A stretch of DNA of 64,000 nucleotides from PALSA-612 sp963711315 (GCA_963711315.1 CAVQDQ010000004.1:372001-436000); one strand, 5' to 3'. Counted from the stretch's first letter, positions 51,882-60,306 are shown. The notes: generated by a model not told the origin, from the sequence alone. Made by a program: numbers and translations.

Positions 51882-52741
51882 GTTTGGAGCACCTCGCGGA
51901 GGGACTTCACGCAGAGCATGCCCATCGCCTCCCGCGCCTCGTGCGTCGCCGACGCCATGTGCGGCGTGAGGACGACGTTGTCGAGCCCCAGAAGCGCCGT
52001 CTCGATTTCGGGCTCGCGCTCGAAGACGTCGAGCGCCGCGCCGGCGATGCCGCCGCCGGCGAGCGTGCGCGCCAGCGCTGCCTCGTCCACGACCGGCCCA
52101 CGGCTCGTGTTGACGAGATAGGCGGTGGGCTTCATCAGCGCCAGCTCACTCTCGCCTATGAGGTGATGCGTCTCGCTGGTCAGTGGTATGTGGAGCGAGA
52201 CGACGTCCGCCGTCGCCAGGAGCTCGTCCAGAACGAGCTCTCCCGCGTGGACGACGGTCATCCCGTGCGCCCGCGCCAGCTGCGCGACAGCCTGCCCGAT
52301 ACGGCCGTAACCGACGATGCCGAGCATGAGGCCGGCCAGCCCCTGGCCGAGCATGAACGTCGGCGCCCATTGCCACGTCTCTCGGCGGCGCAGGAAGCGG
52401 TCGCCCTCAGCGACGCGGCGCGTGAGCGCCAGCATCAGCGCGATCGTCATCTCCGCCGTTGCGTCGGTGAGCACGTCGGGCGTGTTCGAGACCGTGATCC
52501 CGCGGCGCGTGCACTCCTCGAGATCGACATTGTCGAGGCCAACCGCGTAGTTCGCGACGATGCGGAGCTGCGGCCCGGCGGCATCCAACAGCTCGGCGTC
52601 GACGCTGTCGGTGAGCATCGTCAGGAGGCCGTCGCAGCCGGCGGCTCGAGCGAGCAGCTCCTCGCGTCGGAGCGGCAGCTCGTCGTCGTGGACATCGAGC
52701 TCGAACGACTGCTTGAGCTCCTCCCGCACGGGCTCCGGCAC
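51878..52741 (-). CDS. D-2-hydroxyacid dehydrogenase (glyoxylate/hydroxypyruvate reductase family)
   Basis: 287 residues from GTG 52741. Catalytic residues are visible: Arg in VNTSRGPVVDEAAL, Glu in AALDVFEREPEIE and His in LTPHMASATHEA; the NAD loop is LGIVGYGRIGQAVAQ. In frame upstream of the GTG, codons for SVFVTRR precede VPEP, and these look like the true first beta strand; an ATT near 52770 or a lost start may be used. The family reduces glyoxylate, hydroxypyruvate or related 2-keto acids. It follows the aminotransferase by about 20 bases or less and may handle its keto-acid product. Confidence 0.86.
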   Translation of the reverse strand: MPEPVREELKQSFELDVHDDELPLRREELLARAAGCDGLLTMLTDSVDAELLDAAGPQLRIVANYAVGLDNVDLEECTRRGITVSNTPDVLTDATAEMTIALMLALTRRVAEGDRFLRRRETWQWAPTFMLGQGLAGLMLGIVGYGRIGQAVAQLARAHGMTVVHAGELVLDELLATADVVSLHIPLTSETHHLIGESELALMKPTAYLVNTSRGPVVDEAALARTLAGGGIAGAALDVFEREPEIETALLGLDNVVLTPHMASATHEAREAMGMLCVKSLREVLQT

Positions 52742-52760
52742 ACGGCGGGTGACGAAGACG

Positions 52761-54116
52761 CTAGGCGGCGTAATACTCGTCAGCGATCGCGAGGGCCTCG
52801 TCGAGGATGGCGAGGCCCTCGTCGAGCTCCTCGCGGGTGATCGTCAGCGGCGGCGCGACCATGACCACGTTCCAGTGAACGAAGAGATAGAGGCCGGCCT
52901 CGAGCGCTGTCTTCGCCAGCTTCGTCACCGGCTCGGCGGCTTCCCCGCCGGCGTTGAAGGGCACGAGCGGCTCGCGCGTCTCCCGGTTCCGGACGAGCTC
53001 GAGCCCCCAGAAGAGGCCGCGCCCGCGGACGTCTCCGATCGACGGATGGCGCTCCGCGAGCTTCGGCAGCTCGTCGGCGAGCACGTCGCCCATCGCGGCC
53101 GCGTTCTCGACGATGCCCTCGTCCTTGAACGTCTCGATCGACGCTACCGCGGCCGCACACGCCAGCGGATGACCGGAGTACGTGAGCCCGCCGGCGAAGA
53201 ACTTGTCCTTGATCGCCTGATACACGTGCTCGCGGACGGTCATCGCGCCGAGCGGCACATAGCCGGAGTTGATGCCCTTGGCCGTGGTGATGATGTCGGG
53301 CACGACATCCCAGTGCTCGCAAGCGAACCAGCGGCCCGTGCGGCCCCAGCCTGCCATCACCTCGTCGAAGATGAGCAGGATCCCGTGGCGCTCCGTGACC
53401 TCGCGAATGGACTGGAGGTAGCCGTCGGGCGGGACGATGATGCCGTTCGTGCCGACGATCGTCTCGAGGATCACGGCGGCGACCGTGTTCGCGCCCTCGT
53501 ACTGGAGGATCTCCTCGAGATGCGGCCCACCTGAGCAGACAGGGCACGGATCGGGGTGGCCGGAAGGGCAGCGGTAGGTGTACGGATCGAGCATGCGGAC
53601 GACGCCGGGCAGCCCGGGCTCGGCCTGCCAGCGCCGCGGGTCGCCGGTCAGCGTGATCGCGCCCCCGGTCGCACCGTGGTAGGAGCGGTAGCGAGCGATG
53701 ACCTTGTGACGGCCTGTCACCCAGCGCGCGAGCTTGACCGCGTTCTCGTTCGCCTCCGCGCCGCCGTTCGTGAAGAACGTGTGGTCGAGGTCGCCGGGCA
53801 TCACCTCGGCAATGAGGCGCGCAGCTTCCGAGCGCTTGTCGTTCGCCATCGGCGGGCCGATCGTGCAGAGCTTGTCGGCCTGGTCCTTGATCGCCTGGAT
53901 CACGCGCGGGTGCTGGTGGCCGATGGAGACGTTGACGAGCTGGGACGCGAAGTCGAGATAGCGCTTGCCGTCGTAGTCCCAGAAGTACCGTCCCTCCGCG
54001 CCCGCCACTGCCAGCGGCTTCAGCGCGGACTGCACGGACCACGAGTGGATGAGGTAGTCGCGGTCGTCCGCGAGGATGCGCTCCGCCTCTGCGGTCCGGT
54101 CTTCGATCGTGGCCAT
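52761..54116 (-). CDS. Class III aminotransferase (taurine / beta-alanine:pyruvate-like)
   Basis: 451 residues from ATG 54116. PLP enzyme with the Schiff-base Lys in TTAKGINSGYVPLGA, phosphate cup NGGAEANENAVKLAR and IFDEVMAGWGRTGRWFA. The insert RCPSGHPDPCPVCSGGPHL, with VAAVILETIVGTNGIIVP after it, is like taurine:pyruvate aminotransferases and related omega-aminotransferases. It diverges from a methylmalonate/malonate-semialdehyde dehydrogenase over 32 bases, which fits beta-alanine or 3-aminoisobutyrate breakdown (amine to semialdehyde to acyl-CoA). The exact amine is inferred, not shown. Confidence 0.87.
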   Translation of the reverse strand: MATIEDRTAEAERILADDRDYLIHSWSVQSALKPLAVAGAEGRYFWDYDGKRYLDFASQLVNVSIGHQHPRVIQAIKDQADKLCTIGPPMANDKRSEAARLIAEVMPGDLDHTFFTNGGAEANENAVKLARWVTGRHKVIARYRSYHGATGGAITLTGDPRRWQAEPGLPGVVRMLDPYTYRCPSGHPDPCPVCSGGPHLEEILQYEGANTVAAVILETIVGTNGIIVPPDGYLQSIREVTERHGILLIFDEVMAGWGRTGRWFACEHWDVVPDIITTAKGINSGYVPLGAMTVREHVYQAIKDKFFAGGLTYSGHPLACAAAVASIETFKDEGIVENAAAMGDVLADELPKLAERHPSIGDVRGRGLFWGLELVRNRETREPLVPFNAGGEAAEPVTKLAKTALEAGLYLFVHWNVVMVAPPLTITREELDEGLAILDEALAIADEYYAA

Positions 54117-54122
54117 GACCCG

Positions 54123-54128
54123 ATGGTA
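54123..54128 (-). promoter_or_regulatory. Candidate leaderless -10 box of the aminotransferase operon
   Basis: TACCAT on the minus strand, 6 bases before ATG 54116. Confidence 0.45.
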
Positions 54129-54134
54129 ACGCGC

Positions 54135-54140
54135 TACGCT
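54135..54140 (+). promoter_or_regulatory. Candidate -10 box of the semialdehyde dehydrogenase operon
   Basis: TACGCT, 8 bases before ATG 54149. It is back to back with the minus-strand box at 54123-54128; any -35 elements of the two would overlap the opposing gene. Confidence 0.42.
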
Positions 54141-54148
54141 CCAGCGAG

Positions 54149-55681
54149 ATGACCGAGGTCGTTGCAGCGCCCCCCGGGCGCGAGAAGAGCGAGCTGAAGC
54201 AGGTCGGGCACTGGATCGGCGGCCGGCACGTGGCCGGCACGTCGGGACGGAGCGGTCCCGTCTACAACCCGGCCCTGGGCGAGCAGACGAAGGAGGTCGC
54301 GTTCGCGTCCGTCGAGGAGGTCGACGCAGCTGTCGCCGCGGCGGCGGAGGCGTTCCCGGCCTGGCGCGCCACGTCGCTCTCGAAGCGCGCCGACTTGTTC
54401 TTCCGCATCCGCGAGCTCGTCCACGACCGCCGCGAGGAGATCGCCAAGATCCTGACCCAGGAGCACGGCAAAGTGCTCTCCGACGCGATGGGTGAGGTGC
54501 AGCGTGGCCTCGAGGTAATCGAGTTCGCGTGCGGCATCCCGACGCTGATGAAGGGCAGCTTCTCCGAGCAGGCGGCGACGGGCATCGACGTCTATTCCAT
54601 CCGCCAGCCGCTCGGCGTCGTCGCCGGCATCACCCCGTTCAACTTCCCTGCGATGGTGCCCATGTGGATGTGGGCGCCCGCGCTCGCGTGCGGGAACGCA
54701 TTCGTGCTCAAGCCGTCGGAGAAGGATCCGTCGGCGTCGCTCTACACCGCCGAGCTGCTCGAGGAAGCCGGACTACCGGACGGCGTCTTCAACGTCGTCC
54801 AGGGCGACAAGGTGGCCGTGGACGCGATCCTCGAGCACCCCGGCATCGCCGCGGTCAGCTTCGTCGGCTCGACGCCGATCGCGCGCTACATCTACGAGAC
54901 CGGAACGAAGCACGGCAAGCGCGTCCAGGCGCTGGGCGGCGCGAAGAACCACATGATCGTGCTCCCGGACGCCGACATCGACATGGCCGCAGACGCGGCC
55001 GTGTCGGCCGCGTATGGATCGGCCGGCGAGCGCTGCATGGCGGTCTCCGTCGTGCTCGCGGTCGGCGAAGTCGCCGAGCCGCTCGTGGCCGCGATCAAGG
55101 AGCGACTGCCGAAGATCACCGTCGGGCCAGGGCTGGAGGAGAGCTCCGAGATGGGGCCGCTGATCACGCGCGAGCACCGTGACAAGGTCGCCTCGTACAT
55201 CGAGTCCGGGGCCGAGCAGGGCGCGACGCTCATCGTCGACGGCCGCGAGACGGCGCCCGGCGGCGACGGCTTCTTCCTCGGCGTGTCACTGCTCGACGAC
55301 GTCACGCCCGAGATGGACTGCTACCAGAACGAGATCTTCGGCCCCGTGCTCGAGGTCGTTCGCGCGGAGACGTACGACGAGGCTGTCGGGCTCGTCAACG
55401 ACAACCCGTACGGCAACGGCGTGGCCATGTTCACGCGCGACGGCGGCGCCGCACGGCAGTTCCAGTTCGACGTGAACGTCGGCATGGTCGGCATCAACGT
55501 GCCGATCCCCGTGCCGGTGGCCTGGTACTCCTTCGGCGGGTGGAAGTCGTCGCTCTTCGGCGATCTCCACGCGTACGGGCCGGAGAGCATCCAGTTCTAC
55601 ACCGGCGGCAAGGTCGTGACGGCGCGTTGGCCCGACCCGGCCACGAGCTCCGTCAACCTCGGCTTCCCGCAGACCCGCTAG
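54149..55681 (+). CDS. mmsA: Methylmalonate-semialdehyde dehydrogenase (CoA-acylating)
   Basis: 510 residues from ATG 54149. It oxidises methylmalonate or malonate semialdehyde to propionyl- or acetyl-CoA with NAD and CoA. The catalytic Cys296 sits in YGSAGERCMAVSVVL. LGGAKNHMIVLPDAD has Asn where hydrolytic aldehyde dehydrogenases have the general-base Glu, the mark of this CoA-dependent group. Other landmarks: GVVAGITPFNFPAMVPMWMW, VVQGDKVAVDAILEHP, NPYGNGVAMFTRDGGAARQF and PVPVAWYSFGGWKSSLFGD. Leads a plus-strand unit with the deacetylase and ureohydrolase. Confidence 0.94.
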   Translation: MTEVVAAPPGREKSELKQVGHWIGGRHVAGTSGRSGPVYNPALGEQTKEVAFASVEEVDAAVAAAAEAFPAWRATSLSKRADLFFRIRELVHDRREEIAKILTQEHGKVLSDAMGEVQRGLEVIEFACGIPTLMKGSFSEQAATGIDVYSIRQPLGVVAGITPFNFPAMVPMWMWAPALACGNAFVLKPSEKDPSASLYTAELLEEAGLPDGVFNVVQGDKVAVDAILEHPGIAAVSFVGSTPIARYIYETGTKHGKRVQALGGAKNHMIVLPDADIDMAADAAVSAAYGSAGERCMAVSVVLAVGEVAEPLVAAIKERLPKITVGPGLEESSEMGPLITREHRDKVASYIESGAEQGATLIVDGRETAPGGDGFFLGVSLLDDVTPEMDCYQNEIFGPVLEVVRAETYDEAVGLVNDNPYGNGVAMFTRDGGAARQFQFDVNVGMVGINVPIPVPVAWYSFGGWKSSLFGDLHAYGPESIQFYTGGKVVTARWPDPATSSVNLGFPQTR

Positions 55682-55687
55682 TCACAG

Positions 55688-56548
55688 TTGGGCTGGCTCG
55701 GCTCGAGCGCGGCGCTCGCCATCCTCTCGTTCGACGTCGACGCCGAATCGGCGATTCTCGCGGAGGGCCGCCGGTACGCAGAGCACCCGAGCGCGATGAG
55801 CCATCAGCGCTACGGGCCTCTCGTCGGCGTGCCGCGGATCCTCGGTCTGCTCGACGACCTCGACGTGCCGGCAACGTTCTTTGTCCCCGGCTGGACGGCC
55901 GAGCGCTATCCCGAGACAGTCGAGCGAATCCTCGCCGCCGGGCACGAGGTCGGCCACCACGGTCACGGCCACCTGAGTCCCCTGCGCATGGACGAAGCTG
56001 AGGAGCGGCGCGATCTGGAAGCCGGGCTCGCGGCGCTCGAGCGCTTCGGCATCCGGCCGCAGGGCTATCGCACGCCGAGCTGGGAGCCGAGCCCGCGCAC
56101 GTTCGACCTGCTCGGCGAGCACGGCTTCGAATACGACTCCTCGCTCATGGACGACGACAAGCCGTACGTGCTCGAGACGGCGAAGGGGCCGCTCGTCGAG
56201 CTCCCCGCCCACTGGAGCCTCGACGACTGGAACCAGTACATGTACCTCCCGGATCCGCGCTCGGGACCGGGCACGGTGCACCCGCCCTCGCGGGCGATCC
56301 AGGTCTGGCAGGAGGAGCTCGACGGCATGCGCCGGCACGGCTGCCTCTTCTGCCTGACGATGCACCCGTTCCTCTCGGGACGCCCTGGTCGCGTGGAGGC
56401 GCTGCGGAGCCTCGTCGAGCACGCGCTGGGCTGTGGCGACGTCGAGTTCGTCTCCTGCGGCGAGGCTGCTCGCCGGGCGCGCGGTGACGAGAGCCTGCCG
56501 CGCCGGCCGCTGCCCCTGGTCGAGCTCGGCTCGATCTATCCCGAGTAG
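55688..56548 (+). CDS. Polysaccharide deacetylase family protein (PuuE/cytosolic amidase-like)
   Basis: 286 residues from TTG 55688, six bases after mmsA. Motif 1 is ILSFDVDAESAIL, motif 2 EVGHHGHGHLSPLRM (metal His pair), motif 3 YRTPSWEPSPRTFDLL, and MHPFLSGRPGR lies near the C-terminus. No signal peptide, so it acts in the cytoplasm. This pattern resembles NodB-fold amidases such as PuuE (allantoinase) or imidase-type enzymes more than cell-wall deacetylases. With an aminotransferase, a ureohydrolase and hydantoinase genes nearby, a small-molecule amide substrate is plausible. Confidence 0.8.
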   Translation: MGWLGSSAALAILSFDVDAESAILAEGRRYAEHPSAMSHQRYGPLVGVPRILGLLDDLDVPATFFVPGWTAERYPETVERILAAGHEVGHHGHGHLSPLRMDEAEERRDLEAGLAALERFGIRPQGYRTPSWEPSPRTFDLLGEHGFEYDSSLMDDDKPYVLETAKGPLVELPAHWSLDDWNQYMYLPDPRSGPGTVHPPSRAIQVWQEELDGMRRHGCLFCLTMHPFLSGRPGRVEALRSLVEHALGCGDVEFVSCGEAARRARGDESLPRRPLPLVELGSIYPE

Positions 56549-56551
56549 GCT
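56546..56551 (+). promoter_or_regulatory. Candidate -10 box of the ureohydrolase gene
   Basis: TAGGCT, 8 bases before GTG 56560; its TAG is the stop codon of the upstream deacetylase. Confidence 0.4.
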
Positions 56552-56559
56552 CCCGCTGC

Positions 56560-57504
56560 GTGACGGGACCGCCGTACAGACCTGTGGATGCGCGCGTCTA
56601 TCCCCGCTTCGCGGGCGTGCGGACCTTCATGCGGCTGCCGCATGTCACCGACCTGACGGGCGTCGATGCTGCCGTCTACGGCATCCCCTTCGACACCGCA
56701 GTCACGTACCGGCCGGGCGCACGCTTCGGGCCGGAGGCGATTCGCTCCGTGTCGGCGCTGCTCCGGTCCTATCACTCGGGTTTTGACGTCGACCTCTGTG
56801 ACACGCTCTCGATGGTGGACTACGGTGACCTGCCCGTCGCCCCAGGCGACACCGAGGGCACGTACCGGCGGGTCGAGGAGGCACTGGCGCCCGTCGTCGA
56901 CGCAGGCGTCTTCCCGCTTGCGCTCGGAGGCGACCACTCGGTCACGCTCGCCGAGCTGCGCGTCATCGCGCAGAAGCACGGGCCACTCGCGCTCGTACAC
57001 CTCGACGCACACGGCGACACATGGGACGTGTACTTCGACCAGCGCTACTTCCACGGTACGACGTTTCTGCGGGCGGTCGAAGAGGGGCTGATCGACGCCG
57101 CCGCCTCCGTCCAGGCAGGGATGCGCGGCCCGCTGTGGCAGCGCGCAGACCTCGAGGACGCACAGGCACTCGGCTTTCACGTGATCCCGAGCGAGGAGCT
57201 CCGCGCGCTCGGGCCGGACAGCTACGGCGACCTTGTCCGGGAGCGCGTCTCGGAACGGCCGGTGTTCCTGTCGTTCGACGTCGACTTCCTGGACCCAGCC
57301 CACGCCCCCGGCACTGGGACGCCGGAGGTGGCGGGATTCTCGACGGCGGAGGCAGTCGCGCTTCTGCGCTCGCTGCGCGGCATCCGGCTGGCGGGCGCCG
57401 ACGTCGTCGAGGTGTCGCCGCCGTACGACGGGCCGGGCCAGATCACGGCGCTGGCTGCCGCCAACGTCGCCTGGGAACTCCTTGCGCTGCGGGCGGTCGT
57501 ATGA
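56560..57504 (+). CDS. Agmatinase/guanidinobutyrase-type ureohydrolase
   Basis: 314 residues from GTG 56560. Binuclear Mn motifs are complete: LALGGDHSVTLAELR, LVHLDAHGDTWD and LSFDVDFLDPAHAPGTGTPE. N-terminal AAVYGIPFDTAVTYRPGARFG is shared with agmatinase and guanidino-acid hydrolases. The enzyme releases urea from a guanidino compound; arginase proper is less likely given the sequence style. The product amine could feed the neighbouring aminotransferase and semialdehyde dehydrogenase (inference). Stop at 57502-57504. Confidence 0.88.
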   Translation: MTGPPYRPVDARVYPRFAGVRTFMRLPHVTDLTGVDAAVYGIPFDTAVTYRPGARFGPEAIRSVSALLRSYHSGFDVDLCDTLSMVDYGDLPVAPGDTEGTYRRVEEALAPVVDAGVFPLALGGDHSVTLAELRVIAQKHGPLALVHLDAHGDTWDVYFDQRYFHGTTFLRAVEEGLIDAAASVQAGMRGPLWQRADLEDAQALGFHVIPSEELRALGPDSYGDLVRERVSERPVFLSFDVDFLDPAHAPGTGTPEVAGFSTAEAVALLRSLRGIRLAGADVVEVSPPYDGPGQITALAAANVAWELLALRAVV

Positions 57505-57520
57505 TCGCGCGACCCTTATC

Positions 57521-57526
57521 AGGAGG
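57521..57526 (+). promoter_or_regulatory. Strong Shine-Dalgarno site before the small barrel protein
   Basis: AGGAGG, 5 bases before ATG 57532. It contrasts with the leaderless starts around it and predicts efficient translation. Confidence 0.7.
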
Positions 57527-57531
57527 ACGGC

Positions 57532-57822
57532 ATGAGAACGATCTTGCTTGTTGACCATCGAGTCGCTGACTTCGATGCTTGGTTGAAGGTGTATGACGAG
57601 GTCAGGCAGTGGCAGCACGACAGCGGCGTCCGGTTCGAGCAGGTGCTGCGGTCGGCTGACGATCCCAACCGCGTTCTCGTCACGCACGCGTTCGCGTCCC
57701 GGTCTGCCGCCGAGGGCTTCGCCAACAATCCCGAGCTGCAGGAAGCGATGGGCCGTGCGGGCGTTGACGGCTCGTCGGTGAAGATCGAGTACTTCGACGA
57801 GGTCGAGATGGAGGACGTGTAA
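57532..57822 (+). CDS. Small dimeric alpha/beta-barrel (ABM-like) protein
   Basis: 96 residues from ATG 57532, with an ideal ribosome-binding site. The pattern TILLVDHRVADFDAWLKVYD, FEQVLRSADDPNRVLVTHAF, RSAAEGFANNPELQEAMGRA and VKIEYFDEVEM fits the ferredoxin-like dimeric barrel shared by antibiotic-biosynthesis monooxygenases and several uncharacterised families. No catalytic residues can be named. It is 27 bases after the ureohydrolase, possibly under its own promoter (TATGAT at 57500-57505). Confidence 0.72.
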   Translation: MRTILLVDHRVADFDAWLKVYDEVRQWQHDSGVRFEQVLRSADDPNRVLVTHAFASRSAAEGFANNPELQEAMGRAGVDGSSVKIEYFDEVEMEDV

Positions 57823-57846
57823 GGCTGTACGGTCGCTGCGCGCGGT

Positions 57847-58254
57847 TCAGGCTATGGGAGCCGCGAGCGCCTCGACGTAGCGCTGGAGTGCCTGTTGACG
57901 GCGGCGTGATTCGTTGATTTCGCTCTCGAGCCGCGCCACTTCACCGAGCCGCTCCTCGCGTTCGTCCTCCGGCCACTCACCGTCCATGCGGAACTCCTCG
58001 AGCCAGTCCTCGCCCTCCTCGCCGGCGAATGTGACCTCGAACGGCTGGCCTGACTCGTGCAGGGTCTCTCGCACGATCGCGACATCCTCGGGATCCATCC
58101 CCGCAAACGTCTCCTCGTCGACGCTGGGCCCTTCGAGCTCCGTGGCCGTCTCCTCGAGCTGCCCGCGAAGTGCCGCCTCGCGATTGCGCTCGAACTCGAG
58201 AGCCTCGAGCGCCTGCCGCGTGCGCTGAGAGCGCGCGATCTCGCGGAGGTCCAC
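57847..58254 (-). CDS. Uncharacterised coiled-coil protein
   Basis: 135 residues from GTG 58254, monocistronic. Not recognised. Both ends are long charged helices (RSQRTRQALEALEFERNREA and RLGEVARLESEINESRRRQQ) suited to a coiled coil or hairpin. The middle is acidic: DEETFAGMDPEDVAIVRETL and FAGEEGEDWLEEF. No membrane segment. Actinobacterial-type codon bias and a TANNNT box 6 bases upstream support a real gene. Confidence 0.6.
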   Translation of the reverse strand: MDLREIARSQRTRQALEALEFERNREAALRGQLEETATELEGPSVDEETFAGMDPEDVAIVRETLHESGQPFEVTFAGEEGEDWLEEFRMDGEWPEDEREERLGEVARLESEINESRRRQQALQRYVEALAAPIA

Positions 58255-58260
58255 GAGCTA

Positions 58261-58266
58261 ACGATA
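58261..58266 (-). promoter_or_regulatory. Candidate leaderless -10 box of the coiled-coil protein gene
   Basis: TATCGT on the minus strand, 6 bases before GTG 58254. Confidence 0.45.
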
Positions 58267-58369
58267 ATCCAGCGGTGCCGGAGGGTCTGTAGCCGTCTAC
58301 TAGATCGTCGTGCTTCAGGCGTGCTGGCGTTCAACTGTTCTCCTGAGTTCTTCGCCAGATTGCATTTTG

Positions 58370-58375
58370 TATGCT
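58370..58375 (+). promoter_or_regulatory. Candidate leaderless -10 box of the gntR-hyuB operon
   Basis: TATGCT, 6 bases before GTG 58382. The 105 bases between the two divergent starts are AT-richer than the surroundings around 58325-58372 and are the natural place for a GntR operator; no clear palindrome was found. Confidence 0.5.
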
Positions 58376-58381
58376 CGCGCC

Positions 58382-59062
58382 GTGCCGAGGATCCTTCAGG
58401 ACGGCGCGCCGCTCGTACGAAACGCTGGTGTCGTCGCCACGGAGGTGATTCGCGATGCCATCATCGACGGCAGGCTCGCGCCGGGTGAGCGCTTGAAGGA
58501 GGAGGAGCTCGCGCGCGAGCTCGGGATCAGCCGCACACCCATCCGCGAGGCCCTCGCGGTCCTCCAGGCGGAGGGGTTGGTGGACACGGCTCCGAACCGT
58601 GGAGCCACCGTGCGTGCCCATGACGCGGAGGACCTCGACGACCTCTACAGGCTCCGCGCCCTGCTCGAGGGGTACGCGGCTGGCCGCGCGGCGACGAAGA
58701 TGGAGCGGGAAAAGGTGGCCGAGCTGTTCGCGAGCTGCGAGCGCTTCGAGGCGCTGGCCGACGGTGACGTCGCACCGCTCGTCAAGGAGAACATGTTCTT
58801 TCACAGCACGATCGTGGATGCCGCGGCGAGCGGGCGGGTCGCCGAGCTCGTGCGCAAGGTCATCGAGCTGCCGCTGGTCTACCGGTCCTACATCTGGTAC
58901 TCACCCGAGCAGCGCCGCATCTCCGCTCACTTCCATCGCCAGATCGCCGTGGCGATCGACGCGCAGGACGGAGACCGCGCCGAGTCGCTGATGAAAGAAC
59001 ACGTCTTCGAGGCTCGCGACCTGCTCGTGCGGCACGTCCGCGATCTGGAGCGCGCCGGATGA
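58382..59062 (+). CDS. GntR family transcriptional regulator (FCD/FadR subfamily)
   Basis: 226 residues from GTG 58382. The winged helix-turn-helix is VATEVIRDAIIDGRLAPGER, LKEEELARELGISRTPIREA and LAVLQAEGLVDTAPNRGA. The C-terminal all-helical FCD domain carries His residues suited to metal or acid binding (ENMFFHSTIVDAA, ISAHFHRQIAVAID, LMKEHVFEARDLLVRH). As first gene of the operon it probably represses it until the carboxylic-acid substrate or a CoA/acid intermediate binds. Stop overlaps the CoA-transferase ATG (ATGA). Confidence 0.9.
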   Translation: MPRILQDGAPLVRNAGVVATEVIRDAIIDGRLAPGERLKEEELARELGISRTPIREALAVLQAEGLVDTAPNRGATVRAHDAEDLDDLYRLRALLEGYAAGRAATKMEREKVAELFASCERFEALADGDVAPLVKENMFFHSTIVDAAASGRVAELVRKVIELPLVYRSYIWYSPEQRRISAHFHRQIAVAIDAQDGDRAESLMKEHVFEARDLLVRHVRDLERAG

Positions 59063-60306
59063 CCGAGACGATGGCGCAGACGGAGGTCGCACGCGACACA
59101 AGCGGTCCTGGCCCGCTGGCCGGTGTTCGAGTCATCGAGCTCGGGATGCTGCTCGCCGGGCCGTTCACGGGACGGCTGCTGGGCGACCTCGGCGCGGAGA
59201 TCATCAAGGTCGAGCCGCCGGGCCAACCGGATCCCCTTCGTGAATGGGGAAAGGCCCGCTATCACGACCGCTCCCTCTGGTGGCCCGTACAGGGCCGCAA
59301 CAAGAAGTGCGTCACGCTGAACCTGCGTGAGGAGGATGGCCAGCGGCTGCTGCTCGAGCTCGCGAAGCGCAGCGACGTGCTCGTCGAGAACTTCCGGCCC
59401 GGCACGCTCGAGCGGTGGAACGTCGGCCCGGCGCAGCTGTGGGAGGCGAATCCAAAGCTCGTCGTGTGTCGGGTCTCCGGCTACGGCCAGACAGGCCCGT
59501 ACGCGCCTCGTGCGGGCTTCGCCTCCGTGGCCGAGGCGATGGGGGGTATTCGGCACATCAACGGCTTCGAGGGGGAACCGCCGCCGCGCATTCACATCTC
59601 GCTCGGCGACTCGCTCGCCGGCATGTTCGCCGCCATCGGCGTGCTCTCGGCGCTCTACAAGCGCGATTCGCTCGGCTTCGGCCGGGGGCAGGTGGTCGAC
59701 GTGTCGCTGCTCGAGGCCTGCTTCGCGCTGCTGGAGAGCACCGTGCCCGAGTACGACCGGCTCGAGATCGTGCGCGGCCCTGGGGGCACAGGTCTGAAGG
59801 GCGTGGCCCCGTCGAACATCTTCAAGTCGTCGGACGGGAAGTGGATGGTGATTGCGGCGAACGCCGACAACGTCTATCGCCGACTCTGCGATGCGATGGG
59901 ACAGCCTGAGCTGGCGGACGATGCTCGTTTCAAGACCCACCTCGACCGAGGCGACCACCAGGAGGAGATCGAGGCCATCGTGGCCGAGTGGGCCGGGCGG
60001 CACACCGCCGCCGAGATCGACACGGTTCTGAACGACGCCGGCGTCATCTGCGGCCCGATCTACACGATCGCCGACATCTTCGACGACGAGCACTGCTGGG
60101 CCCGGGAGATGCTCGTACGGCACGTCGATCCCGAGTTCGGCGAGTACATAGGGCCGGGCATCGTGCCGAAGCTCTCGGAGACCCCGGGTGAGGTCCGCTG
60201 GTCGGCCACGTGGGACGAGGGCAGCCACAACGAGGAGGTCTACGGCGGGTTGCTCGGGCTTTCCGCTGAGGAGATCGACAGGCTGAAGAGCGAGGCCGTC
60301 TTGTGA
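59059..60306 (+). CDS. Class III CoA-transferase (CaiB/BaiF family)
   Basis: 415 residues from ATG 59059. It moves CoA between carboxylic acids through an aspartyl anhydride. RVIELGMLLAGPFTGRLLGD, GAEIIKVEPPGQPDPLREWG, VQGRNKKCVTLNLREEDGQ, VSGYGQTGPYAPRAGF and the catalytic Asp in HISLGDSLAGMF define the family. The following HMG-CoA-lyase-like gene suggests the acceptor is a branched or 3-hydroxylated dicarboxylic acid, as with succinate:HMG CoA-transferase in animals (inference). Stop overlaps the next GTG start. Confidence 0.9.
   Translation: MTETMAQTEVARDTSGPGPLAGVRVIELGMLLAGPFTGRLLGDLGAEIIKVEPPGQPDPLREWGKARYHDRSLWWPVQGRNKKCVTLNLREEDGQRLLLELAKRSDVLVENFRPGTLERWNVGPAQLWEANPKLVVCRVSGYGQTGPYAPRAGFASVAEAMGGIRHINGFEGEPPPRIHISLGDSLAGMFAAIGVLSALYKRDSLGFGRGQVVDVSLLEACFALLESTVPEYDRLEIVRGPGGTGLKGVAPSNIFKSSDGKWMVIAANADNVYRRLCDAMGQPELADDARFKTHLDRGDHQEEIEAIVAEWAGRHTAAEIDTVLNDAGVICGPIYTIADIFDDEHCWAREMLVRHVDPEFGEYIGPGIVPKLSETPGEVRWSATWDEGSHNEEVYGGLLGLSAEEIDRLKSEAVL

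Noticed and set aside
56560..57504. Calling the ureohydrolase an arginase (rocF)
   Set aside because: The metal motifs are common to the superfamily, and the N-terminal pattern (GIPFDTAVTYRPGARFG) fits agmatinase and guanidino-acid hydrolases better. Substrate left open.
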